A DNA stretch of 52,336 nt, from NCBI GenBank assembly GCA_947313855.1, contig CAMZNS010000024.1, forward strand, positions 1-52,336. Reading direction: 5' to 3'. The notes beneath the pieces are model-generated. The model searched no databases. It saw nothing but the letters and a program-made list of their open reading frames with translations, and was not told the DNA's origin. Shown here in pieces: positions 15,588 to 26,800 of the stretch. Within the stretch, counting starts at the first letter, position 1; each line of letters starts with the position of its first letter. The position numbers and the translations under genes were made by a program. Source of the stretch: an uncultured Deferribacteraceae bacterium. GTDB lineage: Bacteria; Chrysiogenota; Deferribacteres; CAMZNJ01.

Positions 15588-16016
15588 ATGGTTGTAGATC
15601 TATCCATGTCCCTCGTGGGCATTCTATCGATGACGGTGCTACTCATGGCTTTCATTCTTATTGCGAAATACCTATTGCTCGATCCCATCGACAAGGTAGT
15701 AACTGCACGAGACAAAAGCATTGAAACGAGCCAGTCAAACCTCCATGGACTCAACAAAGAGCTTCACACCCTGAAAACCCAGTTTGAAACGAACTCCCAA
15801 GAATCGGTGCAAGAGGTTAATCATATTTTCGAGTCCTACCGATTAGATGCTGTCAAAGGGGCGAACGCCATCGTAGAGGAATCCCGCAACGCCCTTCGCA
15901 AAAAATCAGCAGAACTTCACAAAGACTTGGAAGCCAACAGAGATACACTCAAAAAAGAGCTAACACCACAAGTTGACGAAATATCCCAGCAGATTATCAA
16001 AAAGGTTTTAGGTTAA
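15588..16016 (+). CDS. atpF': F-type ATP synthase subunit b' (membrane stalk)
   Basis: One of the two peripheral-stalk subunits that hold the F1 head against the membrane rotor. The 142 residues consist of one N-terminal transmembrane segment (ILSMTVLLMAFILIAKYLLLDPI) and a long charged helix. VTARDKSIETSQ after the membrane segment is typical of b-type subunits. AGAGGT lies seven bases before the ATG. It is first in the order b', b, delta, alpha, gamma, beta, epsilon. Subunits a and c are absent, so their genes must lie elsewhere. Four bases separate it from atpF. Confidence 0.88.
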   Translation: MVVDLSMSLVGILSMTVLLMAFILIAKYLLLDPIDKVVTARDKSIETSQSNLHGLNKELHTLKTQFETNSQESVQEVNHIFESYRLDAVKGANAIVEESRNALRKKSAELHKDLEANRDTLKKELTPQVDEISQQIIKKVLG

Positions 16017-16020
16017 GCTT

Positions 16021-16614
16021 ATGAAACTCAAATCTACTAGTACCTACTTAGTCCTTATTATTTTAGCACTATCCATACCGGGGGGAGCACTTGCCGCAGG
16101 GGAAGTAAGATACTACAACTGGCACGATATCGCTTGGCGTATTGCCAACTTTACAGTGTTCGCTGCCCTTGTTGTCTACCTGTTCAAACGCTATGGAGTA
16201 GGGTTCCTCGAAGCATATCGCAAAGGGGTCGAAGGACGAATCGCCGCCTCAAAGGCAAGTCTTGCCGACGCCAAAAAAGAGATGGCAGAGTACCGACAAG
16301 AGATAGAATCACTCACCGAACGACTGGAATCTCTCAAAGCCGAAGCCTCCGAAGAGGCAAAACTCAAACACGATGCCATAATCAAAGACGCACACGAACG
16401 TGCCGAAAATATTAGCAAAAAATACAGCACCGAACTACAAGTTGCCGTAGAAGCCATGAAACAAGAGATTATGAGCGAAGTATTCCAAGATGCTGTGAAA
16501 AATGCGGTAACCAAACTAAAAACAGAACTGTCCGACGATGATGCACGTAAATTTACAGCGAAATCTGTGGCAGAAATACCCGTGCACAAAACTGCTCACG
16601 GAGGTGGCAAATGA
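16021..16614 (+). CDS. atpF: F-type ATP synthase subunit b (membrane stalk)
   Basis: Second peripheral-stalk subunit, 197 residues. It has two hydrophobic stretches: a signal-like segment ending LALSIPGGALAAG, then the true anchor WRIANFTVFAALVVYLFKRYGVGFL, followed by a long alanine/glutamate-rich coiled coil. The signal-like first segment, with WHDIAWRIANF after it, resembles longer b subunits in several diderm phyla. The C-terminus overlaps atpH by four bases (ATGA), and GGAGGTGG inside the last codons is the atpH ribosome site. Identity rests on position and architecture as much as on sequence, but the operon context makes it firm. Confidence 0.9.
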   Translation: MKLKSTSTYLVLIILALSIPGGALAAGEVRYYNWHDIAWRIANFTVFAALVVYLFKRYGVGFLEAYRKGVEGRIAASKASLADAKKEMAEYRQEIESLTERLESLKAEASEEAKLKHDAIIKDAHERAENISKKYSTELQVAVEAMKQEIMSEVFQDAVKNAVTKLKTELSDDDARKFTAKSVAEIPVHKTAHGGGK

Positions 16615-17138
16615 GCCAAGAAGTTTTAGCCATGAGGTACGGCGAAGGGGTTTTCACAGCCAGCAATTGCCAAAAATCACTCCTCGAAGATGTCCAAATA
16701 CTAGAAGAAATGCTCGCAACTAACAACGACTTCCTTGTACTCACCACCGTACCCACAATAAGAGCAGAACTACGACTGAACGTCTTCCACGAAATGCACA
16801 ACAAAGGCGTTTTCGGACAGGCAGCACTAAACATACTGCGAGTACTCACCGACAACGGAAGACTACCCATGCTCCCCAATGTGCTGAACGCACTGCGTAC
16901 ACTGGACTCCATGACCAAAGGGGAGGTTCGAGTTGATGCCGTATTCGCCCTAGAACCCAACCAAGACGATATCAACAACCTCAAAAAACAGCTCGCCGGA
17001 AGGTATGGACAACACCTAGACGTACATGTCTCCACCGACAAAAACCTTCTAGCAGGCGTAGTGATACGTGTGGGGAATGAAGTTCTCGATAACTCACTAA
17101 TCCGAACCGTGAATAGCATCTTTGAACAACCCCAATAA
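16611..17138 (+). CDS. atpH: F-type ATP synthase subunit delta
   Basis: Connects the b/b' stalk to the top of the F1 head (OSCP homologue); 175 residues, the usual length. The N-terminal helical domain (AMRYGEGVFTASN to FLVLTTVPTI) and the C-terminal strand region (VRVDAVFALEPNQDDINNLKKQLAGRYG, then LLAGVVIRVGNEVLDNS) follow the family pattern; LAGVVIRVGNEVLDNS is the most conserved block. Translation is coupled to atpF through the ATGA overlap. A 120-base gap with a strong inverted repeat separates it from atpA. Confidence 0.92.
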   Translation: MSQEVLAMRYGEGVFTASNCQKSLLEDVQILEEMLATNNDFLVLTTVPTIRAELRLNVFHEMHNKGVFGQAALNILRVLTDNGRLPMLPNVLNALRTLDSMTKGEVRVDAVFALEPNQDDINNLKKQLAGRYGQHLDVHVSTDKNLLAGVVIRVGNEVLDNSLIRTVNSIFEQPQ

Positions 17139-17191
17139 CACAACAAAGAAAACAATACATAATAAAAATAGATACTAATTTGTGGCAAACA

Positions 17192-17238
17192 ACTCCCCAA
17201 GGCAGACCTACAAAAGGTAATCTGCAAAACAGGGGAGT
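17192..17238 (+). promoter_or_regulatory. Long hairpin in the atpH-atpA gap, just upstream of the atpA ribosome site
   Basis: ACTCCCC (17192-17198) pairs with GGGGAGT (17232-17238). Inside that, GCAGA (17202-17206) pairs with TCTGC (17221-17225), and CCT with AGG closer to the loop. The structure ends seven bases before AAGGAG (17246-17251) of atpA. It has no T-run, so it is not an intrinsic terminator; it may be a processing or stability element that raises the alpha subunit relative to the stalk subunits. Confidence 0.6.
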
Positions 17239-17258
17239 ATTAGCAAGGAGCAAACCCT

Positions 17259-18785
17259 ATGCGTATTCGTACAGAAGAGATTAGCAGCATAATTCGTCAG
17301 CAGATCGAATCCTACGACAAAAAAGTGGATTTCCAAGAAGTTGGTACTGTGATTAGTGCTGGTGACGGTATTGCAACGGTCTACGGATTAGACAAAGCCA
17401 TGTCTGGCGAACTTGTGAAGTTTGAATCGGGTACCATGGGCATGGTTCTCAACCTCGACCTTGATACTGTCGGTATCGTTGCCCTCGGCGACTACGCCTC
17501 CATCAAGGAGGGGGATGAAGTGCATCGTACGGGCAAAATTACCTCGGTGAAAGTGGGCAAAGCCTTGGTTGGTAGGGTTGTTAACCCCCTAGGCGTTCCC
17601 ATCGACGGCAAAGGCGAAATCGATACCGAAGAAACCGACGTTATTGAAAAAATCGCGCCCGGTATCGTTAAACGTAAACCTGTTGGCGAACCCCTGCAGA
17701 CAGGTATCAAATCTGTTGACGGGATGATACCCATCGGTCGTGGTCAGCGTGAGCTAATTATCGGCGACCGCCAAACAGGGAAAACAGCCATCGCCATCGA
17801 TGCTATTATCAATCAGAAAGGGCAAGATGTTATCTGTGTTTACGTTGCCATTGGTCAGAAGAACTCCACTGTTGCCCGCGTTGTTCAGATGTTGGAGGAG
17901 AAGGGTGCCATGGAGTACACCATTGTTGTTGCTGCCACAGCCGCTGATCCTGCCTCCCTCAAATACATTGCACCATTCTCTGGCACCACAATGGCGGAGT
18001 ACTTCCGTGATAGGGGTCAGCATGCGTTGATTGTTTACGATGATCTTAGCAAGCAAGCTGAGGCTTACCGTGAGATGTCCCTTCTTCTTCGTCGCCCCCC
18101 CGGTCGCGAAGCCTATCCCGGTGACGTATTCTACCTCCACAGTCGCCTTCTCGAGCGTGCGGCCAAACTTGAAGACTCAGAGGGTGGCGGCTCTTTGACA
18201 GCACTACCTATCATCGAGACCCTTGCGGGGGATGTTGCTGCCTACATCCCTACAAACGTTATATCCATTACCGACGGACAGATCTACCTTGAGGCTGACC
18301 TGTTCAACTCCGGAATTCGTCCTGCGATTAACGTTGGTGTTTCCGTTTCCCGCGTTGGTGGGGCTGCTCAGATAAAAGCGATGAAACAGGTTGCTGGCAG
18401 ACTTCGTATCGATCTTGCACAGTTTCGTGAGCTTGAAGCATTCTCCCAATTCGGCTCCGACTTGGATCCCGCAACACGCATGCAACTTGAACGTGGTAAA
18501 AGGCTTGTGGAGTTGCTCAAGCAGCCACAATACTCGCCACTTCGTGTTGAGGAGCAGGTTGTGTCACTCTTTGCTGGTGTTAACGGTTTCTTGGATCCTG
18601 TTCCCGTGGAATTTATTCGCAAATGTGAATCGGAACTCCTCGACTTTGTTGCCTCCAAACAACCACACCTGTACGCAAGTATCCTCGAAAAGGGTGTAAT
18701 TAGTGATGATCTGAAGGGTGAGATGGAAAAAATGATAACAACATTTGTGGAAGACTTCATGCTCAAGCATGTTGCAAGCAAGTAG
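17259..18785 (+). CDS. atpA: F-type ATP synthase subunit alpha
   Basis: Forms the non-catalytic nucleotide-binding positions of the alpha3-beta3 head; 508 residues, normal length. It opens with [16 protein letters not shown] and has the Walker [12 protein letters not shown], the block PYTG-like [62 protein letters not shown], and [21 protein letters not shown] lies eight bases before the ATG. This is one of the most conserved stretches in the window, with no repeat insertions, in contrast to atpG. The gap before it holds the hairpin at 17192-17238. Confidence 0.97.
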   Translation: MRIRTEEISSIIRQQIESYDKKVDFQEVGTVISAGDGIATVYGLDKAMSGELVKFESGTMGMVLNLDLDTVGIVALGDYASIKEGDEVHRTGKITSVKVGKALVGRVVNPLGVPIDGKGEIDTEETDVIEKIAPGIVKRKPVGEPLQTGIKSVDGMIPIGRGQRELIIGDRQTGKTAIAIDAIINQKGQDVICVYVAIGQKNSTVARVVQMLEEKGAMEYTIVVAATAADPASLKYIAPFSGTTMAEYFRDRGQHALIVYDDLSKQAEAYREMSLLLRRPPGREAYPGDVFYLHSRLLERAAKLEDSEGGGSLTALPIIETLAGDVAAYIPTNVISITDGQIYLEADLFNSGIRPAINVGVSVSRVGGAAQIKAMKQVAGRLRIDLAQFRELEAFSQFGSDLDPATRMQLERGKRLVELLKQPQYSPLRVEEQVVSLFAGVNGFLDPVPVEFIRKCESELLDFVASKQPHLYASILEKGVISDDLKGEMEKMITTFVEDFMLKHVASK

Positions 18786-18794
18786 GGTGGTTTC

Positions 18795-19808
18795 ATGCCT
18801 AGTTTAAGACCGTTACGACGTAAAATTTCATCCATCGAAAGTACACGCAAAATTACTGTTGCCATGAAAATGGTTTCAGCAGCCAAGCTTCGTAAAGCTG
18901 TGAACAACATGGATGCTGCGAAACCCTATGCCGAAGGGATAGTAGGGCTCATGTCCAAACTATCCACTACTGCTGTGGGGGATAATCCTTATTTGAGCAG
19001 TGGTGCTGAGTCATCGTCGTCCCATGGTGGCGGTGGCGATGTTGGTGTTGGTGTTGGTGGCAACGGCAATGCTGGTGGCACCCTTGTTGTTGTGATAACC
19101 TCCGACCGAGGTCTTTGTGGTGCGTTCAATACTGCTCTCATCAAGCGTGCCGTCACCCTCATGGACGCCGAAGGTCATAGCAATATCATGGTTTACGCTG
19201 TTGGGAAAAAAGGACACGACTATTTTAGTCGCAAGGGGTACAAAGTTGTCAACCCCCTGCAAACATACCCCCATGGGTTTACGTACGCTGATGCCACAGA
19301 TATCTCCGACAGCATCGACAAGATGTTTGTTTCAGGTGATTGCACCCGCGTGATCATGGTTCGCAACGAATACCGTAGCACAGCATCTCAGGTTCCGGTG
19401 GATTCGGTGGTTCTGCCCATCTCCCCTTCACCTATCCATGCTTCTGGTTCGAAGGTCGCCGATACGTCCCCTTTTGATGGAACCACCTCGGTTGCGTCCG
19501 CAGTGTCGTCCGCAGTGTCGTCCGCAGTGTCGCCCTCAGTGTCGCCCGTTGATGTATTCGAGTTTGAGCCAGAGGCAGACGCTGTTTTGGCAGAGCTGAT
19601 CCCGCGTTATATTCGTTTCACCCTGTATTTTGCTGTTTTGGAGTCCATTGCTGGGGAGAACGGTGCTAGGATGGTTGCCATGGATGCGGCTAGTCGCAAT
19701 GCCAAGGATCTTCTTGAGTCCACCAAAAGCGAGCTAAATAAGGCACGTCAGTCGAATATTACTGGAGAGCTACTGGATATCATTAACGGTGTGCAGGCAT
19801 TAGCCTAA
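18795..19808 (+). CDS. atpG: F-type ATP synthase subunit gamma, with two low-complexity insertions
   Basis: Central shaft of the rotary enzyme. The conserved ends are present: MPSLRPLRRKISSIESTRKITVAMKMVSAAKLRKA at the N-terminus, VVITSDRGLCGAFNT after it, and ESTKSELNKARQSNITGELLDIINGVQAL at the C-terminus. The protein is 337 residues, about 50 more than usual. The excess lies in residues about 68-95 (SSGAESSSSHGGGGDVGVGVGGNGNAGG) and about 212-254 (ending SAVSSAVSSAVSPSVSPV, from a 12-bp repeat). Both fall where the fold can accept loops, outside the shaft helices. It starts nine bases after atpA, with AGGGTGG before the ATG. Function is probably intact, since the frame is kept and both helices of the shaft are complete. 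Confidence 0.93.
   Translation: MPSLRPLRRKISSIESTRKITVAMKMVSAAKLRKAVNNMDAAKPYAEGIVGLMSKLSTTAVGDNPYLSSGAESSSSHGGGGDVGVGVGGNGNAGGTLVVVITSDRGLCGAFNTALIKRAVTLMDAEGHSNIMVYAVGKKGHDYFSRKGYKVVNPLQTYPHGFTYADATDISDSIDKMFVSGDCTRVIMVRNEYRSTASQVPVDSVVLPISPSPIHASGSKVADTSPFDGTTSVASAVSSAVSSAVSPSVSPVDVFEFEPEADAVLAELIPRYIRFTLYFAVLESIAGENGARMVAMDAASRNAKDLLESTKSELNKARQSNITGELLDIINGVQALA
19493..19552 (+). repeat. 12-bp repeat inside atpG
   Basis: The unit GCAGTGTCGTCC and variants repeat about four times and encode SAVS-type residues in a predicted surface insertion. The unit is a multiple of three. Confidence 0.87.
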
Positions 19809-21305
<1,497 letters not shown>

Positions 21306-21325
21306 TGCCGTAGATAGGTATTGTT

Positions 21326-21745
21326 ATGAATAGTGTAGAGCAGATACAACTAAAAGTAATCGCCCCCGACAGAATACTCGTGGACAGCATGGTGGACAGC
21401 GTCTACCTCCCCGGAACTGAAGGCGAAATGGGGATAATGCCAGAACACATGAACCTATTAACAGCAATGAATATGGGGGAAGTGCTGTACACCATCAACG
21501 GCGAAGACACATACATCGTCATCGATGGCGGATTTGTGCAGGTCAAAAATAACGAAGTGATTCTTCTTGTGGAGAACGCCTCTTTCGACAGGGAGATAGA
21601 CCTCGAAGAGGCGTCTAGGCGTAGGAAAGACGTTGAAGCAAACCTAAAGGACGTAAAAACAGGCTCGCAAGAGTTTATGGCCATGGAGATGCAACTGCAC
21701 AGAGCCATGCTCGATATCTCCAGTGCCAAGCGAGCACGATTTTAG
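21326..21745 (+). CDS. atpC: F-type ATP synthase subunit epsilon
   Basis: Rotor subunit joining gamma to the c-ring, able to inhibit ATP hydrolysis; 139 residues. The beta-sandwich is seen in LKVIAPDRILVDSMVDSVYLPGTEGEMGIMPEHMNLLTAMNMGEVLY and YIVIDGGFVQVKNNEVILLVENA, followed by the two C-terminal helices. AGGT lies six bases before the ATG. It ends the atp operon, and its stop codon abuts the stop codon of the convergent aroC with no base between. Confidence 0.93.
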   Translation: MNSVEQIQLKVIAPDRILVDSMVDSVYLPGTEGEMGIMPEHMNLLTAMNMGEVLYTINGEDTYIVIDGGFVQVKNNEVILLVENASFDREIDLEEASRRRKDVEANLKDVKTGSQEFMAMEMQLHRAMLDISSAKRARF

Positions 21746-23038
21746 TTAGCGGTCTGTGTGGTGCTCGCGTCCGTGGTGCTCGCGTCCGTGGTGCTCGCGT
21801 CCGTGGTGCTTGTACCCGTGGTGCTTGTACCCGTGGTGCTTGTACCCGTGGTATTCCATGAGTAGGTCGAGGACGCTCAGTGCAACCATACTCTCAGCAA
21901 TAACGATGCTACGGCTACCAACAAAACAATCATGACGACCACCAATTTCCACGTTGGTGTTCGCGTCCATGGTGTTAGCATCCGTGGTGTTCGCGTCCGT
22001 GGTGTTAGCATCCGTGGTGTTCGCGTCCGTGGTGCTCGCATCCGTGCTGGCGTTGCTTAGGGTGGCGTTCTCCTTGAGCAGCGATGAGGGTGCCTTAATA
22101 CTGTACCGTAAGGTAATGGTTTCACCGTTGGAGATGCCCCCTTGTATGCCACCATAGATACTTGGCGGTGATGGTGGGTTGTCCCCTGTCTTATTGGCTT
22201 TGCCTGTGTTGTTCGCCTTGCTAATGAGGGTATCCACGTCACTGCTCGTCATATGTCCAAACTGAAACCCCAGTCCGAACTCAACACCCGTTACAGCTGG
22301 TATGGACATAATCGCCCCAGCTAATTGGCTATTGAGCTTTCGGAACACAGGCTCGCCAACCCCCCCCTCTAGTCCTGCGATGGAGACTTCCACAACGCCA
22401 CCGATACTGTGTCCATTTTGACATGCCTGCTCGAGTGCGGTAATCATTGCGTTGTAGTTGTGTGGGAGTGGTGCTTTGATGGTATTTTGGTCGCTGTGGA
22501 CAAAGTCGAAGTCAACCATGTGTGCCCCTTTTGTCGGGTCGATGGTTGCGCGAGCCTCCCCCACAGCAACAACGTAGCCACAAATAGAGACGCCGTGTTG
22601 AGCCAGTATTTTGAGTGCGATGGCACCACCGGCAACTCGTCCGATGGTTTCCCTTGCGGAAGATCGTCCACCACCACGGTGGTCGCGGTGGTTGTATTTT
22701 AGGTGGTATGTGTAGTCGGCGTGTCCTGTTCGAAACGTATTTTTCAGGTGTTTGTAGTCGTTGCTATTGTGGTCGTTGTTTCGGACGATCATTGTTATTG
22801 GTGTGCCGAGTGTTTTGCCTTCGAATATGCCAGAGACAATTTCCACCGTATCTTTTTCATGTCGTGGAGTTTCGAACGGTTTTAATCCGGGTCGTCGTTT
22901 GTTGAGTTGTTTTTGGATGTATTGTGTGTCGATGTGGAGTCCTGCAGGGCATCCGTCAACGATGACGCCTAAGGCATGTCCATGGCTTTCGCCGAAAGTT
23001 GTGATGCGGAAATTGCGTCCGTAAGAGTTGCCTGCCAT
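21746..23038 (-). CDS. aroC: Chorismate synthase with two insertions of one 15-bp repeat
   Basis: Last enzyme of the shikimate pathway, converting 5-enolpyruvylshikimate-3-phosphate to chorismate with reduced FMN. Conserved blocks are GNSYGRNFRITTFGESHGHALGVIVDGCPAG, RRPGLKPFETPRHEKDTVEIVSGIFEG, HRDHRGGGRSSARETIGRVAGGAIA, and GGRHDCFVGSRSIVIAESMVALSVLDLLMEY near the C-terminus. The 430 residues exceed the usual 350-390 because of an inserted DANTT repeat (about residues 330-361) and a C-terminal tail of HGYKH and HGREH units (about residues 395-430). The core looks complete. It is the third gene of a fliD-fliS-aroC group on the minus strand; a shikimate gene behind flagellar genes is unusual. 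The stop abuts the atpC stop. Confidence 0.95.
   Translation of the reverse strand: MAGNSYGRNFRITTFGESHGHALGVIVDGCPAGLHIDTQYIQKQLNKRRPGLKPFETPRHEKDTVEIVSGIFEGKTLGTPITMIVRNNDHNSNDYKHLKNTFRTGHADYTYHLKYNHRDHRGGGRSSARETIGRVAGGAIALKILAQHGVSICGYVVAVGEARATIDPTKGAHMVDFDFVHSDQNTIKAPLPHNYNAMITALEQACQNGHSIGGVVEVSIAGLEGGVGEPVFRKLNSQLAGAIMSIPAVTGVEFGLGFQFGHMTSSDVDTLISKANNTGKANKTGDNPPSPPSIYGGIQGGISNGETITLRYSIKAPSSLLKENATLSNASTDASTTDANTTDANTTDANTTDANTMDANTNVEIGGRHDCFVGSRSIVIAESMVALSVLDLLMEYHGYKHHGYKHHGYKHHGREHHGREHHGREHHTDR
21752..21856 (-). repeat. 15-bp repeat forming the C-terminal tail of AroC
   Basis: Six or seven copies of a 15-bp unit, read on the minus strand as CAC-CAC-GGA-CGC-GAG (HHGRE) or its CAC-CAC-GGG-TAC-AAG variant (HHGYK). 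Confidence 0.92.
21953..22050 (-). repeat. 15-bp repeat inserted within AroC, same family as the tail repeat
   Basis: Six copies of a unit whose DNA matches the 21752-21856 repeat (plus strand GTGGTGTTCGCGTCC against GTGGTGCTCGCGTCC) but is read one frame over, as GAC-GCG-AAC-ACC-ACG (DANTT). Confidence 0.92.
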
Positions 23039-23066
23039 AGTTAGCCGCCAGTGTTAGTTTTGTTGG

Positions 23067-23702
23067 TTAGCCGGAGATATCTAGGCTAGCAGTACCCTTT
23101 GTGTTATTGGTTCTGAGTTCAGGTGTTTTGGTTGCCTTGATGTTCCCCTGTTTTTTAGGTCGTGCATAGGCACCGTAGCCACTAGGTGTGTTAGTTAGTT
23201 TGTGTGCTTCGCTACTTGGTATCGTGGGTGTTGCGTCATGGGTTTGATCGTTGGTATTTGTTATGGGTTTGTTGCCACTAATGTTTGCGGTGGCAGCAGT
23301 TGTGGGTGTTGGTTTGCCCACTTTTGCTTCCTCTTGCGCCACCACTTCACGCCATGTGGTACGTAAGGGTTGGATAATATCGAGAACGTCGCTTAGGTGA
23401 GCAGTATTTTTTTCGATATTTGCTTTTTCGAGTTTGCGAATGACGTAGTCGTAGAGGCTTGCGAGGTTGTCGGCCATTTCGCCCCCAGCTTCTCTGTCTA
23501 GTGAGGAGAGTAGTTCGTAGACAATATCTTGGGATCGGATAATGTAGTTGTGTGCTTCTTGGATATTTTTGTCATCCACATGTTTGATGGAGAGGTTGAT
23601 GAATTTCACAAGTCCGTCGAATAGCATTACGAGTATTGTGCCGTTTGAGGCACCTTCCACTGCATTTCGGAGGTAGTTTTTTGCATAATTTGCTGTACTC
23701 AT
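23067..23702 (-). CDS. fliS: Flagellar chaperone FliS with a Thr/Asn-rich C-terminal extension
   Basis: Cytosolic chaperone that keeps flagellin monomers from polymerising before export. The FliS domain covers residues 1-125: YAKNYLRNAVEGASNGTILVMLFDGLVKFINLSI opens it, and LYDYVIRKLEKANIEKNTAHLSDVLDIIQPLRTTWREV closes it. About 85 further residues, rich in Thr, Asn, Pro and Lys, are not part of the usual 120-130 residue protein and look disordered. It lies directly after fliD, the usual pairing, and 28 bases before aroC. GGAG is ten bases before the ATG, a rather long spacing. No flagellin gene is in the window. Confidence 0.9.
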   Translation of the reverse strand: MSTANYAKNYLRNAVEGASNGTILVMLFDGLVKFINLSIKHVDDKNIQEAHNYIIRSQDIVYELLSSLDREAGGEMADNLASLYDYVIRKLEKANIEKNTAHLSDVLDIIQPLRTTWREVVAQEEAKVGKPTPTTAATANISGNKPITNTNDQTHDATPTIPSSEAHKLTNTPSGYGAYARPKKQGNIKATKTPELRTNNTKGTASLDISG

Positions 23703-23859
23703 AGTTTATTCGCTCCATACTCATAGGGTTTAGATATGTCACCCTGTTGTGGTGTGTTCATGGTTATGCGACGGCTGTGCAACGGTTGTGTGTGTTGTGC
23801 GATTGTTGCGACCATGTATTATCCTTGTTTATTTACCTATCGTCTAAAAGTACAATAAG

Positions 23860-26800
23860 TTAACCTCCAGTGTTAAGTTGTTGTGCGAGGTAGTTGGCCT
23901 GTGATTGTAGTTGTGAGACGCGTAGTTCCATGTTGACGAACCTTTCGGAGAGGGAGCGTAGTGCTTGTTCGTTGCGTCGCGATATTGTTGCGATGCTTTC
24001 GTAGAGTTGTGCGAGGTGTTTGTCGATTGAGCCGTTGGTTTTTATTTTGGATTGTATGGGTCCTGTGAACGATGTTGTGTTTGTGATGTATGTGTTGTAG
24101 ATTCGTGAGAGTCCGATGTCGCGGGAGTTTGTGCCGACGTTGTCTACTTCGGCGAAGAATTGGTGGAGTGAGTTGGGGGCAAACTTTGCGAGGCTCATGA
24201 AGGAGTCATTTTTTTCCAGTAGTTTTTTGATCTGGTCGATATCGGTGGTATCTTCCATGAGTAGTCCTTTTTGGAGCAGGTTGGCGTCGAAGCTGTCGCC
24301 TGTGCCGATGATTCTGATGTCGAAATCGGATAGGAAGCTGAGTCCACTTGAGCCTTTGACTTCGCTGCCGACGAGTGTACGCATTTTGTTACGAATGGAT
24401 CTCATGGTAGCTTCGCTGAGTATGATGTCGGCGGTGTGGTATTTCTTCCAATTCTCTTTGTAGGATTCGATCTCTTTGTCGCTCATGGATGCTGCGTCTT
24501 GACTTGAGAGTGGGTTTTTGTATTGTTCGAGTCGTTTGCGTTCGCCGGTGTCGGCTGTGAGGTATGTCATGATGTCGTTGTAGTTGGCGACAAACGATGC
24601 CATTGCGTCTATGGTTGGTTCTGTGTCCACAGTGACGTCCACAACTGTAACGCCTTCGCTGTAAAGGGTAATGCTTGCACCTTCGATAATATCCTCTAGG
24701 TTGTTGGTTTCGGAGGTGTATCGGATGCCGTTGAGGTCGAATTCGGCACCATGTCCTGTGCTACCGAGGTAGATGGGTTTGGTGGCGTTGGTTGTGAGGT
24801 TTAGGGTTTCGAGGAAGTTGCCAGCTTTGGTATCGTGTTCGGAGCCGATTTTGATGAGATCGGTGCCGTCTGTGGATCTGATTTCGATGGACTGTGTGCC
24901 TGAGTTGAACGACATGATAACGTTGGCGTTGGATTTGTTGACCCTGTTCATTACGTCGTTTAGGGTGTCCGTTGAGGGATCGTAGTAGATGCTAACGTCG
25001 TTGATGGTGAAGATACCCTTGGAGAAGCCTGGCAGTACGTCGCTTAGGGTGTTACCTGCGTCAAGTTTTGGTGATGTGAAGCCTTGGATAAACTGGGCAC
25101 CACGGTCGGAACGCATGTTGAGGAGGTCGTTGAAGGCACCGACGCTAGAGTCGCCAGTCATTCGCACAGGTTTGCCACTTGGTGAGTTGATGGTAAATTT
25201 TTCCGAAGATTCGTCGAAGTACATGTCGATATCGAGGGCTGGGTTGGAGTTGACTAGCCCCATCATTTCGGAGAGGGTCATGTTGTCGCGTATTTTAATT
25301 TGGACATCGTTGATTTCGAGGATGCCGTAGTTGTAGAGAACTCTTGTGCCGTCTAGTGTGCCGTCACCGTTGGTGTCTATGGGCTCTGTTTCCTCGAAGG
25401 AGAACAGTTTGTCGGTGGTGACGCTGCTGTTGAAGAAGCCGTTGTCCACGAGGTCGGCAATGGTTCGTCCGTTAAGAATGTTTTTGTAGCTTGAGCCAGC
25501 AAGGGTAGCAGGGTCAAAGATATTGTCGCCACTTGTGTAAACAGATTTTTTTGTACCGAGATCGCCAGGTCGAGAGGTGGTTTCGTAGATGAAGCCCCCC
25601 TCTTTCAGGGCGTTGGCGGGGTCGCTGGAATGGTCATCGGTGGCGAAGTTTGGTGTTGCAAATCCAACATTGCGAATTAGGGCGGCATTTTTGGCGTTGA
25701 ATAGGTAGAACCCGTCTGCACCTGTGCTATGGGAGAAGCTGGGGTCTGCCTCTGTGCCCGATATGCCTGCACCAAGGCGTAATTCGAGGTTGCGTGATGA
25801 TTCTTCGGCAATCATGTTGACCATGGTTTGTGTTCGGTTAGTGGAGATATTGATAAATCCTAGGGCGAGTGCGAGTGCATCGTTGCCAAGTGGGTCGTTA
25901 AGGGAGGCATCAATGGTGAGGTTTTTGCCTGAAACGTCGTAAGTGGCGACTGTCCATTCCCCTGTTGTGGCATCTCGCTCCGCTTTGAGGGCGACATACT
26001 GTAGGGAGCCGGTGTTGTGTAAGTTATTTATTTGGTCGTTGAGTTTGTCTTCAATATCCGAGAGTATTTCGGTTAGGGTGTGTCCTGTTTCGAGGTCGAT
26101 GTGTATTGGTGGAAGTGTTACCCCGTCGATGATAAACTCGATGGGCTCCGATGCTGACGATGCACCGCCAGGGAAAGCAACACGCCCCCATGTATCGATA
26201 TACCTTGTGTCCACGGAGAGTCCGTTGGTGTGCTTGGTGACAACTTTGCCGTCTTCAAATTCGAAGATATCCTTGGCGATCCAAACGTCGCCCGCACCAA
26301 CACCACCGCTGCCACCACCGCCGCCACTGGATCCGGGGATGTACTCCACAAAGTGGTTAATAGGTAGAGCGTCGATGTATTCGGTACGATCGATGCCACC
26401 GAGTAGGTTTGTTGTTTCGTTGAGGTTGGTGATTTTGTGTTGCGAGCTTCCGCCGTACAGACCGAGCTTGAACTCTGTGCCTTCACGCTCAACAGCGGGC
26501 ACAAAGTATTTGACACCACTGGTACCCATTTCGACGTTAATGGCGTCGTTCATGGCGTTGGTCATCCTGTCCATGACATCGTTTGCGGTTTCGTCTTTTT
26601 TGATATCGAAATTGATGCTGATATTGACGGTTTGTATTGTGGCAGGCACTGTTGGCGGGATAGCTTCCACGTCCATGCTGAATGAGTAGCTGAGGCTTTT
26701 GTCGGCGGATACAACACCGTCGTCAAGGTCGGGGTCAGCATCAACGTTGGCATCAAGCATGAAGGAGCTTGCATCCCCGAACATAAATCGTTGGAAAAGG

